From: Bacillota bacterium
GTDB lineage: Bacteria > Bacillota > Negativicutes > DSM-13327
Direction of reading: 5' to 3'
Assembly (NCBI GenBank): GCA_017889585.1
Contig: JAGFZX010000045.1
Coordinates: 1 to 33,067, forward strand
Length of the DNA: 33,067 nucleotides
Part shown: one piece after another, positions 9,650 through 18,735 of the stretch
Numbering within the stretch: the first letter of the stretch is position 1
Layout of the letters: every line of letters starts with the position of its first letter
The notes under the pieces: model-generated
Seen by the model: the letters and a program-made list of their open reading frames with translations, nothing else
What the model was told of the DNA's origin: nothing
Databases searched by the model: none
Position numbers and translations under genes: made by a program

Positions 9650-9680
9650 ATTATATCTTGAACAGTATGCATTCGTCCAA
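9650..9680 (-). promoter_or_regulatory. Candidate hisS-aspS promoter
   Basis: Minus strand: a perfect TATAAT (9650-9655), with TTGGAC (9675-9680) 19 nt upstream, a spacer that is slightly long. The leader to hisS would be about 165 nt. No T-box specifier or antiterminator consensus is visible in it. Confidence 0.4.
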
Positions 9681-9743
9681 TAGAATCTAAACTTTTTTAA
9701 TGCAATGTTTGTAGACTCACATTATATGGCACTATGTTTACTT

Positions 9744-10193
9744 TTACTCTTCACGACTTATTTTACACTCCTGACAATATCCATAAAACTTTACTTGGTG
9801 GTCAACAATCATAAAATTACTTTTTCGGGCAATTGTTGTCTCTAATGTCTCCAGTAAATCATCTTCAAATTCTTTTACCTTGCCACAAGCTAGACAAATA
9901 AGATGATGATGATGATGTGGAGTACTTTTCTCATTGATTTCATAGCGACTGCGTCCATCACCAAAATCCATTTTTTGCAAAACTTCCAGCTCACTAAATA
10001 ATTCTAGCGTACGATATACGGTAGCGAGGCCAATTTCTGATGAATGTTGACGGACAATAACATGTACATCTTCAGCACTTAAATGTTCATCTTGATGCTC
10101 GATAAAACTCTGTAAAATTATTTGACGCTGGGGAGTCAATTTATATTGTTTCTCTTGAAACTTCTGCCTGATATCATTCATATCAATTGCCAC
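9744..10193 (-). CDS. fur: Ferric uptake regulator family repressor, most likely Fur
   Basis: A 149-residue DNA-binding metalloregulator. The winged-helix N-terminal domain includes LTPQRQIILQ and LATVYRTLELF (recognition helix). The HHHHHLICLACGKVKEFED segment supplies the regulatory and zinc-site residues, and the C-terminal CQEC completes the structural Zn(Cys)4 site with CLAC. The overall pattern fits Fur better than PerR or Zur, but paralogues cannot be separated with certainty by eye. GTG at 10193 is chosen because AGGTGA precedes it; a GTG at 10202 overlaps that site. It is the last gene of the apt-rel-dtd-MBL-AI-2E run, which has Fur-box-like repeats at its promoter, so autoregulation is plausible. 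Confidence 0.85.
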   Translation of the reverse strand: MAIDMNDIRQKFQEKQYKLTPQRQIILQSFIEHQDEHLSAEDVHVIVRQHSSEIGLATVYRTLELFSELEVLQKMDFGDGRSRYEINEKSTPHHHHHLICLACGKVKEFEDDLLETLETTIARKSNFMIVDHQVKFYGYCQECKISREE

Positions 10194-10213
10194 TATTCTC
10201 ACCTATCTTTCTA

Positions 10214-11251
10214 TTATGTTATATTCCATAACTGCTTAATCACTACTTTTAATAATGCCGTTATTGGAACCGCCATCATCATGCCCATAATGCCTAATAA
10301 TTGACCACCAATTAATAAGCTAATAATTACAACGACAGGATGTAAATCAATCGTATGTCCCATAATGTTAGGTACTACAATATGATTTTCAATTTGATGC
10401 ACAATAATATAAAACATGACTACTTTAATTGCTAAGGCTGGTGACACCAAATATGCCAGCATAATAGCAGGTATAGAACCCACAATTGGGCCAACAATGG
10501 GAATTGTTTCAGTACATGCTGCTAATAATCCGAGTACCAAAGGATAGTCGATCTCCAATAGATACATGCCGCAGAACACAATAACACCAATAACAATACT
10601 AATCAGTACTTGTCCCCGCAGATAGCCACTCATGACGATCCCCATTTCCTCGATCACCTTACGCACTCTACTGCGAGAATCAACCGCAAACATGGCTATT
10701 AGTCTTTCTTTTAAAATAAGCCAATCTTTTAAAAAGTAATAGGTTAATACTGGTACAACCACCAATTGCACAATACTTGATGCAAATCCAAAGATTGCCT
10801 GTAATATGCGACGGGCAAGATCGGCAGAGAAAGTTGCAGCATTAGCAACAGTTTGCTGAATCAATGTATTAATATTGACAGGCATCTCTAGCAGACTGGC
10901 ACGGTGTTCAATATTGATGCCGATATCTTGAATTTTCAAGATCAGTGCTGGAAACTCAATTATAAATTTATCAAATTCGTGCATAAATGGGAGTAATACA
11001 AAGGTCCCCATTATAAGAAGCAATAGTGTTGTACACACAAAGGCCAATAGCACAGCAATGCCTCTACCAATCTCTACGGAAGTTGGCCAAATGCGTAGAC
11101 CTGAAAAATAATTTACCAATGGATTTAAAATAAATGTCAGTATAATAGAAACAACGATTGGTAAATAAATTGACGTTACTGTAACCAAAATATAACTAAC
11201 CGATAATAAAAGAAGTCCTTTAAACCATGAATCATATGATCTAAGCGACAT
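10214..11251 (-). CDS. AI-2E family transporter (membrane permease)
   Basis: A 345-residue integral membrane protein of the AI-2E/UPF0118 family. It has about seven to eight hydrophobic segments: two near the N-terminus (16-45), one at 60-90, a soluble loop at 95-150, and a cluster from 155 to the end. Family landmarks are VPVLTYYFLKDW, the GYLRGQVLISIVIG segment and the EIDYPLVLGLLAACTETIP-IVGP region. Members export small molecules such as autoinducer-2, or act as Na+/H+ antiporters; the substrate here is unknown. GGGGG lies 5 nt before the ATG. It is 20 nt upstream of fur and 24 nt downstream of the MBL hydrolase gene. Confidence 0.88.
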   Translation of the reverse strand: MSLRSYDSWFKGLLLLSVSYILVTVTSIYLPIVVSIILTFILNPLVNYFSGLRIWPTSVEIGRGIAVLLAFVCTTLLLLIMGTFVLLPFMHEFDKFIIEFPALILKIQDIGINIEHRASLLEMPVNINTLIQQTVANAATFSADLARRILQAIFGFASSIVQLVVVPVLTYYFLKDWLILKERLIAMFAVDSRSRVRKVIEEMGIVMSGYLRGQVLISIVIGVIVFCGMYLLEIDYPLVLGLLAACTETIPIVGPIVGSIPAIMLAYLVSPALAIKVVMFYIIVHQIENHIVVPNIMGHTIDLHPVVVIISLLIGGQLLGIMGMMMAVPITALLKVVIKQLWNIT

Positions 11252-11275
11252 AGCAGCCCCCTATTTTTATGAAAC

Positions 11276-11896
11276 TCATTGAATAAATGGATTATTGTGG
11301 CGTTCATCACCAATAGTTGTTGCGCCTCCATGACCAGGCAAAACTGTAATATGATCAGCAAGTACCAATAATTTATTTTTAATACTACTAATCAACTGGC
11401 GATGTGATCCCCCCGGAAAATCAGTTCTACCAACAGATTGTTCAAATAGAGTATCACCACTAAATAAGACGTCATTGGCTGTGAAACATATTCCCCCCGG
11501 CGTATGACCAGGTGTATGGAAAACCTGAAATTCAATCTCACCCACCATAAATTTTTCACCATCATTTAATAGACGGTCTGCTGGATGACAAGTAAAATTA
11601 TTACCAAGATATGAGGATAAATTCCCCTGAGCACTTATTAACATCTTTGCATCAGCTCCATGAATATAGACAGGTGCGCCGGTTGCCTCTTTAATTTCAT
11701 CATTAGCAACAATATGATCCGCGTGTCCATGAGTATTTAAAATGCAAACCAGTTTTATATGATCACGATTCAGTATACCAATAATCTCCTTCCCATTTCC
11801 ACCTGGATCAATAACTGCGCCTTGCAAGGTTTTCATGCAATAGACAATATAGCAATTAGTACCAATCGGACCTACTTCCAATCTTATAATTTTCAT
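11276..11896 (-). CDS. MBL-fold metal-dependent hydrolase (glyoxalase II-like)
   Basis: A 206-residue metallo-beta-lactamase-fold hydrolase. The metal-binding signature THGHADH is at residues 55-61, followed by HTPGHTPGG, the bridging aspartate in FSGDTLF, and the last histidine in LPGHGG. The length and the QSVGRTDFPGG segment fit the short glyoxalase II-like group common next to rel/dtd in Bacillota. The substrate is probably a thioester such as an S-acyl thiol, but no activity can be assigned from sequence. It follows dtd by 14 nt in the operon. Confidence 0.88.
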   Translation of the reverse strand: MKIIRLEVGPIGTNCYIVYCMKTLQGAVIDPGGNGKEIIGILNRDHIKLVCILNTHGHADHIVANDEIKEATGAPVYIHGADAKMLISAQGNLSSYLGNNFTCHPADRLLNDGEKFMVGEIEFQVFHTPGHTPGGICFTANDVLFSGDTLFEQSVGRTDFPGGSHRQLISSIKNKLLVLADHITVLPGHGGATTIGDERHNNPFIQ

Positions 11897-11910
11897 CTGT
11901 TAATTCACTC

Positions 11911-12360
11911 CTAAAAATTTTTTTTACTATCAAGAAGAATTGTAACTGGACCATGATTATCTAGCGCTACTACCATTTCTGACTGAAACTTCCCACAAGC
12001 AACCTTTGCCCCTAGAGATGCGCAGCGTTCCATAAACTTCTCATATAACTGCTGGGCAACCTGTGGCGGTGCTGCTGCATCAAAACTTGGCCTTCGGCCT
12101 TTGCGACAATCACCAAATAAGGTAAACTGGGAAACAATCAACAATTCACCGCTTATATCCAATAAGGATAAATTCATTTTGCCGCCAGCATCGGAAAAAA
12201 TACGTAGATTTACAATTTTTTCTGCCAAATAACCCGCATCTTCTTCAGTATCCCCGTGGCCTACACCAAGTAATACTGTCAATCCTTGGTCAATAATAGC
12301 AATTGTTTGATCATCCACAGTTACACTAGACCTTAATGTGCGTTGAACAACTGCCCTCAT
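11911..12360 (-). CDS. dtd: D-aminoacyl-tRNA deacylase
   Basis: A 149-residue proofreading enzyme that hydrolyses D-amino acids mischarged on tRNA (and glycine from tRNA-Ala). Both active-site motifs are present: [17 protein letters not shown] at about 77-93 and the cis-proline motif NHGPVTI near the C-terminus. Length matches the family. The start ATG overlaps the rel stop codon (TAATG), giving translational coupling. Confidence 0.96.
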   Translation of the reverse strand: MRAVVQRTLRSSVTVDDQTIAIIDQGLTVLLGVGHGDTEEDAGYLAEKIVNLRIFSDAGGKMNLSLLDISGELLIVSQFTLFGDCRKGRRPSFDAAAPPQVAQQLYEKFMERCASLGAKVACGKFQSEMVVALDNHGPVTILLDSKKNF

Positions 12361-14558
12361 TATACTCCCCCTAAGCTAGGTGCTGCACGATGCACACTAT
12401 ATACATTATTGACTCGTCGCATCTTCATCATAATATGCTCTAATTGACTCAAATTGGTAATATCTAGTGTTAAAGTGATAGCTGCCATATTATCTTTACC
12501 GACTCTCGCATTGAGGGAACTAATCTTAATCTTACTTTCTGATAAAACCATCATCATATCAGTTATTAGTTCCGGACGATCTTTACCTGTTACTTCAACA
12601 GTAACTCGATATAAATTATCTACAGCAAAATCCCAATTAACCTCAATCATGCGCTCATATTCGCTAGGATTAACTAAAACATTACTACAATCAGCTCGAT
12701 GCACAGATACCCCGCGGCCTCTCGTAATATAGCCAATAATGGCATCACCAGGTACCGGATTACAGCATTTGGCCAGCCGCACCATGAGTCCAGCTTCACC
12801 TTCCACTAAAATCCCCTGATCAGCCTTACTTTTAGTGTTATGGGGCTTAAGCTTTGCTAATAATTTTGATACATCTGGCGGTGTATTAATGCGAATTTCT
12901 TTTTTATGTGCTTCAATCAATTTTGTCATGATGCCATGAAGAGTTACACCTCCATAACCGAGGGCTGCCATCAAGTCATCTTCATTTTGTATATTAAATT
13001 TTTTACCAACGTCAGCTAACCGTTCACCTTTAGTTAACTCTCGCCAATCATAACCAAGTTTTTTACATTCTCGTTCAAGACCTTCTCGGCCTTTGATAAT
13101 ATTTTCTTCCCGTTTTTCTTTCTTAAACCATTGACGAATTTTGTTTTTAGTATCAGAAGATCCCACAATATTAAGCCAATCTCTACTCGGTCCATTCCCA
13201 TGTTTAGCAGTAATAATTTCAACAATATCGCCATTCGTCAGTTTCGTCTCAAGAGGAACTATTTTTCCATTAATCCGTGCACCAGTACAACGATTGCCCA
13301 CACCAGTATGAATACGGTAGGCAAAGTCGATGGGGATTGAACCAATAGGCAAGTCAATCACATCACCCTTGGGCGTAAATACAAATACTTCATCATTAAA
13401 AATATCCATTTTTACTGACTCCATAAATTCGCCAGGATCACGAGAGTCTTGTTCTGTTAATTGACGTAACCATGTCAACTTTTCATCAAAATCCTTATTA
13501 GCCCCCTTGGCTCCTTCTTTATATCGCCAATGTGCCGCAATACCATATTCAGATGTCCGATGCATATCCATGGTACGAATTTGAATTTCCAGTGGATGTC
13601 CCTCTGTGCCAATTACTGTTGTATGTAAAGACTGATACATATTGGTTTTTGGCATGGCAATAAAGTCTTTAAAGCGCAGTGGTAAGGGTTTCCACAATGT
13701 ATGTACAACCCCTAAGGCTCCATAACAATCTTTGACTGTATCGACTAAAATTCGAACCGCTGACAGATCATAAATTTCACTCAGATCTTTATTACCCTTC
13801 AGCATTTTTTTATAGATACTGTAAAAATGTTTAGGCCTGCCTTGTATATCTGCTTTAATCGCTACTTCGCCTAACCGTTCTGACAAAATTCGTACTGCCT
13901 CGTTAATAACTTGTTCCCGTTCACGTCGTTTCTGTTTAACTTTCTCTACCAGTTCATAATATTTTTCAGGTTCTAAATAACGAAATGCCAAATCTTCTAA
14001 TTCCCATTTTATATTGGAAATACCTAGACGATGAGCAAGTGGGGCAAATATTTCCTGTGTCTCCTGAGCAATTCGACGTTGTTTATGAACAGGCATATGT
14101 TTAAGGGTTCGCATATTATGCAAACGATCTGCGAGCTTAATCAAGACAACACGAATGTCTTTAGCCATTGCTAAAAACATTTTACGAAAATTTTCTAATT
14201 GTTGCTGTTCTTTAGACTTATATTCAATACGACTTAATTTTGTAACGCCATCAACCAACATGGCAACTTCCTTGCCAAACATTTTTTCTAAATCTTCCAG
14301 CGAAAAAGTCGTATCTTCTACAACATCATGCAGTAATGCCGCACTGATAGTCAGTGCATCAATTTGCAAATCAGCTAAAATCTTAGCCACTCCAAGTGGA
14401 TGATAAATATATTCTTCCCCGGAAGCTCGTGTTTGACCACTGTGAGCATTACGGGCAAGTTCGTAAGCTTGCTCTACCATAGCTATGGGAGCATCATATT
14501 GATATGACCTTATTTTGTTTATAATTTCTTGAATATTAGCCTGGATTGCACTCCCCAT
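12360..14558 (-). CDS. rel: Bifunctional (p)ppGpp synthetase/hydrolase (Rel/RSH)
   Basis: A full-length 732-residue RSH enzyme, the central stringent-response factor. Domains in order: HD hydrolase (HDVVEDT at about 76-82, and LADRLHNM), the synthetase domain ([13 protein letters not shown], then [18 protein letters not shown]), TGS ([14 protein letters not shown]), a zinc-finger-like CCNPVPGD region, and a C-terminal ACT domain ([12 protein letters not shown]). The RFKD motif is the RxKD form typical of bifunctional enzymes rather than the ExDD of monofunctional RelA, and the intact HD site supports both activities. The ATG follows AGGTG by 7 nt. It lies 28 nt after apt and overlaps dtd by one base. 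Confidence 0.97.
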   Translation of the reverse strand: MGSAIQANIQEIINKIRSYQYDAPIAMVEQAYELARNAHSGQTRASGEEYIYHPLGVAKILADLQIDALTISAALLHDVVEDTTFSLEDLEKMFGKEVAMLVDGVTKLSRIEYKSKEQQQLENFRKMFLAMAKDIRVVLIKLADRLHNMRTLKHMPVHKQRRIAQETQEIFAPLAHRLGISNIKWELEDLAFRYLEPEKYYELVEKVKQKRREREQVINEAVRILSERLGEVAIKADIQGRPKHFYSIYKKMLKGNKDLSEIYDLSAVRILVDTVKDCYGALGVVHTLWKPLPLRFKDFIAMPKTNMYQSLHTTVIGTEGHPLEIQIRTMDMHRTSEYGIAAHWRYKEGAKGANKDFDEKLTWLRQLTEQDSRDPGEFMESVKMDIFNDEVFVFTPKGDVIDLPIGSIPIDFAYRIHTGVGNRCTGARINGKIVPLETKLTNGDIVEIITAKHGNGPSRDWLNIVGSSDTKNKIRQWFKKEKREENIIKGREGLERECKKLGYDWRELTKGERLADVGKKFNIQNEDDLMAALGYGGVTLHGIMTKLIEAHKKEIRINTPPDVSKLLAKLKPHNTKSKADQGILVEGEAGLMVRLAKCCNPVPGDAIIGYITRGRGVSVHRADCSNVLVNPSEYERMIEVNWDFAVDNLYRVTVEVTGKDRPELITDMMMVLSESKIKISSLNARVGKDNMAAITLTLDITNLSQLEHIMMKMRRVNNVYSVHRAAPSLGGV

Positions 14559-14586
14559 ATGAACACCTCACTACACTATCACCAGC

Positions 14587-15099
14587 TTAATACTTGAGTA
14601 ATGACATAATATTATAATTGCCTAATTTTTCACGTCCGTCAAGGTATGACAGTTCAATTAAAAATACTAGACCAACAATAACCCCGCCCAAGGATTCAAC
14701 CATATTAATTGTGGCTTGTACAGTACCACCGGTAGCCAGCAAATCATCAACAATGATAACTTTTTGCCCAGGAAGAATGGCATCTTTATGTATTTCCAAG
14801 GAATCTGTACCATATTCCAACTTATATTCATATACCAGGGCTTCGGCTGGCAATTTACCTGGTTTGCGCACTGGTACAAAGCCAGCTCCTAATGTATATG
14901 CTACTGGTACGCCCACAATAAATCCCCGTGCTTCAGGGCCAACTACCAAATCTATACCTTGATCTCTAAAAGGATCTGCTAATGCATCGACGGCTTGGTG
15001 AAAGGCATCCCCATCTTTCAGCAATGTTGTAATATCTTTAAAACTGATACCTTTTGTTGGGAAATCAAGTACTTCCCTAATTTTACCTTTAAAATCCAT
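14587..15099 (-). CDS. apt: Adenine phosphoribosyltransferase
   Basis: A 170-residue purine-salvage enzyme converting adenine and PRPP to AMP and pyrophosphate. It shows the opening [21 protein letters not shown], the [11 protein letters not shown] segment, PVRKPGKLP, and the PRPP-binding loop [16 protein letters not shown] at 15099 is taken (GGAGG 8 nt upstream); the TTG just before it at 15102 is the alternative. It is the first gene of the run ending in fur, and its promoter is overlapped by Fur-box-like repeats. Confidence 0.96.
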   Translation of the reverse strand: MDFKGKIREVLDFPTKGISFKDITTLLKDGDAFHQAVDALADPFRDQGIDLVVGPEARGFIVGVPVAYTLGAGFVPVRKPGKLPAEALVYEYKLEYGTDSLEIHKDAILPGQKVIIVDDLLATGGTVQATINMVESLGGVIVGLVFLIELSYLDGREKLGNYNIMSLLKY

Positions 15100-15134
15100 C
15101 AATCAAACCTCCTGTATCTTATCTATCTGTTAAA

Positions 15135-15173
15135 ATAATGATAATGATATTTATTATTAACCATTATCATAAT
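15135..15173 (-). promoter_or_regulatory. Double Fur-box-like inverted repeat at the apt promoter
   Basis: ATAATGATAATG (15135-15146, plus strand) and CATTATCATAAT (15162-15173) form an 11-of-12 inverted repeat separated by 15 nt. Each arm is built from the GATAAT-type hexamers of the Fur consensus. The arm at 15162-15173 covers the -10 element of the apt promoter, and the other lies just downstream, a position suited to iron-dependent repression. Confidence 0.65.
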
Positions 15174-15194
15174 CATTTATTGCTTAAAAAGCAA
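15166..15194 (-). promoter_or_regulatory. apt-rel-dtd-...-fur operon promoter
   Basis: Minus strand: TTGCTT (15189-15194), a 17-nt spacer, and TATGAT (15166-15171). Predicted initiation is near 15159, about 60 nt before the apt ATG. Confidence 0.6.
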
Positions 15195-15219
15195 GGAAAT
15201 CAAGTTTTCACTAACGCCT

Positions 15220-15250
15220 AAAGGCCTCCGGCTTGTCCCCGGAAGCCTTT
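15220..15250. terminator. Hairpin after recJ
   Basis: AAAGGCCTCCGG and CCGGAAGCCTTT pair over 12 bp with one wobble or mismatch and a 7-nt loop. It lies just past the recJ stop codon. There is no extended U-tract beyond the terminal TTT, so termination may be partial. Confidence 0.5.
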
Positions 15251-15255
15251 ATACG

Positions 15256-16896
15256 TTACTCTGGTCTACCTACGTCTAAATAATCGCCTTTTATTGTAAA
15301 TTGAACTGTAATTTTACCTAACCATTCATTTTTAGTAGGACGTCCCACAGGACTAATAACTAAAGGTTCTCCCATATTGAGATATGTTTCAGCCTGCCCA
15401 AAAGCTACTACCTCAAGCCCGTTACCACTAATAAGTTTTAGATGTTGTTTAGTTTTTCCCATATAAAATTTCCTTTGCACCTTAAATTCTCTGATTTTAA
15501 ATACTGGTGCAAGAAAACCTGCACCAAATGGTGCTAACGCTTGAATTTCATCGACCAATTCTAGAGTTATCTTATTGGCATCAAAAACACAATCAATCCC
15601 TATATCCGGCCCAAATATTTCATCTGCATAAGTTGCTGCAATATTCGCTAGACGTTCTTGTAAAGTTCTAATATCCTGAACTTTCATGGTCACACCTGCC
15701 GCCATTGCATGACCACCGCCCTTAATCAATAGGTCACTGCAGTCATCGATTACGTGTTTCTTTAGATCGAACCCTGATACCGACCTAGCCGAACCTTTTG
15801 CCAATCCTTCTTCCTTATCTGATGTTAAAATAAGAGTAGGAACATTGTATTTTTCTTTTATACGCCCTGCTATTAAACCAACTATTCCTTCATGTAATTC
15901 TGGCTCATAATACACAATAAATTTACTAGTTGTTACGCCAATTGTCGCTAAAGCCCTTTCTACTTGAGTCCGAGTTATTTGCTGACGTTCCTGATTTATC
16001 TCAAATAGCTTGGTTGCAATTATTTCAGCACGTACTGAATCTTTCGTAGTTAGAAGTTCTATGGCTAAACTGGGAATTCCATAAATTCTTCCTTGGGCAT
16101 TTAATGCCGGTCCATAAATGAACCCCAGATGATAGGTTGTAATCTCACCATTAATACCAAAAACTTTTCTAATAGCCTTTATTCCTGAGCGAGCATTTTT
16201 CCAATTAATTAACTTTAACCCATTTTTGACAATCACTCGGTTTTCTCCGAGTAAAGTCATAACATCAGCTACTGTTCCAATGGCTACCAGATCAAGAAAA
16301 AGCAGTGCACGTCGGTCTAAATTTTGACGATGGAAAAGAAACTGAATCAGTTTAAACGCTACACCTACTCCAGCTAAATTCTGGTCAGGATACAAGCAAT
16401 CAGACTGTTTAGGGTTAATCAGCACATCTGCAACCGGGAGCTCTGTACCCGGCTCATGATGGTCAGTAATAACCACCTTTATTCCAAGTTCCTTAGCCTT
16501 TCGAGCAGCTTCGAAGGATGTAATTCCATTATCAACGGTAATAATTAAATCCACAGGTCCCTCTAATAATATTTCATCAATCGTACCAACTTGAAAACCA
16601 TACCCTAAATCGAAGCGACTATTAATATACCAAGATACATTCCCTGCGCCGAGCTCTGTTAAGGCCATTAACATCATTGCTGTAGATGTTATGCCATCAG
16701 CATCAAAGTCCCCTACGATACAAATACGTAGCTGATTTAAAATTGCATTTTCAATCAGCTCGCTTGCCTGCTCGATCCCCTTCATAAGCATCGGTTCCCG
16801 AAGAGAAGCTATATTCGCTTCAACAAAAGACTCCATTTCAGTATCTGGTATTCCACGTTTTTGTAAAAAATCTATCTGAAAAGGTGTAAGCATCAT
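15256..16896 (-). CDS. recJ: Single-stranded-DNA-specific exonuclease RecJ
   Basis: A 546-residue 5'-3' exonuclease acting in recombination and repair. It shows motif I GDFDADGITSTAMM, motif II VDNGITS, the DHH motif (VVITDHHEPG), the DHHA1-domain motif GGGHAMAAG, and a C-terminal OB-like domain ending in DYLDVGRP. The protein begins directly at the segment equivalent to L-x-x-R-G-I, so it lacks about 20-30 N-terminal residues common in RecJ and has no C-terminal extension of the long Bacillus type. ATG at 16896 (or the adjacent ATG at 16893) has no clear ribosome site, and an in-frame TAG lies three codons upstream. The catalytic core is complete. Confidence 0.93.
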   Translation of the reverse strand: MMLTPFQIDFLQKRGIPDTEMESFVEANIASLREPMLMKGIEQASELIENAILNQLRICIVGDFDADGITSTAMMLMALTELGAGNVSWYINSRFDLGYGFQVGTIDEILLEGPVDLIITVDNGITSFEAARKAKELGIKVVITDHHEPGTELPVADVLINPKQSDCLYPDQNLAGVGVAFKLIQFLFHRQNLDRRALLFLDLVAIGTVADVMTLLGENRVIVKNGLKLINWKNARSGIKAIRKVFGINGEITTYHLGFIYGPALNAQGRIYGIPSLAIELLTTKDSVRAEIIATKLFEINQERQQITRTQVERALATIGVTTSKFIVYYEPELHEGIVGLIAGRIKEKYNVPTLILTSDKEEGLAKGSARSVSGFDLKKHVIDDCSDLLIKGGGHAMAAGVTMKVQDIRTLQERLANIAATYADEIFGPDIGIDCVFDANKITLELVDEIQALAPFGAGFLAPVFKIREFKVQRKFYMGKTKQHLKLISGNGLEVVAFGQAETYLNMGEPLVISPVGRPTKNEWLGKITVQFTIKGDYLDVGRPE

Positions 16897-17028
16897 ATTC
16901 TGCTACTTTGTATACTTTATTAAGTAGCTTTTCCTCTCAATTTATTCATAAAAATATACGAACAATGACCTATTTATACTATTCTCGAATGAACTATAAT
17001 AATCCTCTTAAATAACTACAAAAAAAGA

Positions 17029-17076
17029 GGTAGTGCGAAAACTAGCGTTTTTCCTTACGCTACTTTAACTTACCTC
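17029..17076 (-). terminator. Terminator after the DUF456-like gene
   Basis: On the minus strand an outer stem GAGGTA/TACCTC encloses an inner GTAGCG/CGCTA hairpin and is followed by TTTTTTT. It closes the transporter/DUF456 unit and separates it from recJ. The 212 nt between this gene and recJ otherwise hold only weak promoter-like sequence. Confidence 0.7.
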
Positions 17077-17108
17077 AAAGTCATACAGAGGAAATATATA
17101 ATATACTA

Positions 17109-17582
17109 TCATGTATACATCATGTATTTAACTACAATAATGGTCATAATGAGTCCACAAATTAACCGTAGTACTGCTGCTAGAATCAATCGTACTAACA
17201 CCTTACTTATACTATTGAACCGGGGAAACAAGGTCTTGCCTACCAGCAATTCCCAAAGGGTGATGCCGATCAACGCTCCTAATAAGGCATCAGCAACCAC
17301 TATACCAGCCAAGTTACACACAGTGGTATTAATACTATATATCCTTGATACTTCACAATGCCTAGTCATAAAAATTCTCAGCCCATTTATCACAACTTCA
17401 GCCATTAAAGTCAACATTAACAGACTAACTGCCACCCACAAGGGAAATACACTCACGCCAATGATAACAGCATATATGCCGGCTGCTACCAAAATAATCA
17501 CTGTCCCATACAATCTAGGTGCCAGTGTGCACATGAGTCCGATAAACATTATCAATATTATCATAAAATTTATTATCAACAT
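17109..17582 (-). CDS. DUF456-like small integral membrane protein
   Basis: A 157-residue, very hydrophobic protein with four to five membrane segments (about 3-20, 22-45, 50-68, a Gly/Ala-rich segment at 90-112, and 128-155). The order of short N-terminal segments, a PRLYGTVIILVAAGIYA stretch and the Gly/Ala-rich segment before a last hydrophobic stretch resembles the DUF456 family, of unknown function. Family assignment is by eye. The start at 17582 has AAAGGA very close to the ATG, so the true start could be a codon or two later. It lies 51 nt after the transporter gene and shares its terminator. Confidence 0.6.
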   Translation of the reverse strand: MLIINFMIILIMFIGLMCTLAPRLYGTVIILVAAGIYAVIIGVSVFPLWVAVSLLMLTLMAEVVINGLRIFMTRHCEVSRIYSINTTVCNLAGIVVADALLGALIGITLWELLVGKTLFPRFNSISKVLVRLILAAVLRLICGLIMTIIVVKYMMYT

Positions 17583-17633
17583 ATCCTTTTCTCACTTAGC
17601 TCAAAGTTATTATTATAAACCTTCTATTTAACA

Positions 17634-18647
17634 TTATTGCTGATTTATCCCATATTTATGTAAAAAATATGCAGTGTAAATAATAAATAAAATCATCAAT
17701 AAGGCTGTATAACCCATTATCGATAAAATCAGTGAGAAATTCAAAAAACTGACCACATAAACAATACTAGCTGCCAGTAACAAAGCTGGCCAAAATGATA
17801 ATCCTGTGAGACTACTGAATTGCCGCGCATTAACGAGCATAGCTGGCGCCATCGTATTCGCAAAAATACAAAATAATACTATATCAAATATATCTATCAT
17901 AAGCTCTCCGCCAACCTTACTAACCACAGCTGACAATGCCAACGGCCCCTGGGCACCAGTTGATAAAACTAAATAAACCATGCACAGTGTAAAAATGCCT
18001 TCTACTAATTTAGCCAATATAACTAACAATATAGCCTTACTACCTTTCTGTGACAAGTATGCTGCCGTTTCCACAACTAGTGCTGACCACATCCCCCCAA
18101 CATTATAACCAGTTAATCCTAAAACAAGCAGCCAATTCACCTGATCCCCTTTAAGGATAACTGAATTAAACTGCAAATCATGTAGGAAAAAGATAAATAT
18201 CAGAATTGGTATTAATAATAACCCAATATAATTGGATATTTTCAGCAATTCGTGACAATAGCCTACAGCTAACAGTGAAAATAGGGCCAAACAAGCTAAA
18301 GCTGCAACTGCGTAAGGTATACCTGTCAATCTATGCACAATTTCACCAGCATAATAGCCACCTGTTAAAGCACTTGCTGGAATACTTATGGATAATAGGG
18401 CTAGAGCCAGTACTTTTTTCCCCCGCGTCCCGTATATGGACCTTGCGACAACTACTAGATCCTGGCTGGTTCTAACGCCAATCCAAGCTGTAATTGCTGC
18501 AATAATGATTCCTAATATAATATAGGCAACTATTGTGCTGATATAAGTATCATGATCCAAGGCCCCAGCCATATCTGGTATTACTGCCACATTATTTCCT
18601 GATATATGAACAATAGCTAAGCAAAATACTGGTAATAACATCCACAT
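17634..18647 (-). CDS. Multi-pass membrane transporter, YkvI/APC-superfamily-like
   Basis: A 337-residue protein with about ten membrane segments and short loops. The N-terminal HISGNNVAVIPDM region, a small-residue-rich ASALTGGYYAGEIVH segment and a GYNVGGMWSALVVE segment in mid-membrane resemble amino acid/cation symporters of the APC superfamily, especially the YkvI-like group, but at shorter length. Substrate unknown. Start ATG follows AGGTGG by 7 nt. It and the DUF456-like gene form a two-gene unit lying between recJ and secF. Confidence 0.6.
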   Translation of the reverse strand: MWMLLPVFCLAIVHISGNNVAVIPDMAGALDHDTYISTIVAYIILGIIIAAITAWIGVRTSQDLVVVARSIYGTRGKKVLALALLSISIPASALTGGYYAGEIVHRLTGIPYAVAALACLALFSLLAVGYCHELLKISNYIGLLLIPILIFIFFLHDLQFNSVILKGDQVNWLLVLGLTGYNVGGMWSALVVETAAYLSQKGSKAILLVILAKLVEGIFTLCMVYLVLSTGAQGPLALSAVVSKVGGELMIDIFDIVLFCIFANTMAPAMLVNARQFSSLTGLSFWPALLLAASIVYVVSFLNFSLILSIMGYTALLMILFIIYTAYFLHKYGINQQ

Positions 18648-18735
18648 AGATTCACCACCTTTACTGCTAATATGATATTAAGCAAGCATAAATTTGGTGA
18701 TAAGAAAATAACTGTCCTAAAGATAAGAACGATTT

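Noticed and set aside
15166..15173. GATAAT repeats as chance A/T-rich sequence
   Set aside because: The arms match at 11 of 12 positions as an inverted repeat, lie on a good promoter, and the transcription unit contains fur; chance is possible but less likely.
17122..17631. 169-codon plus-strand frame
   Set aside because: It is the antisense shadow of the DUF456-like gene, which is a hydrophobic protein with better start context, an operon partner and a terminator.
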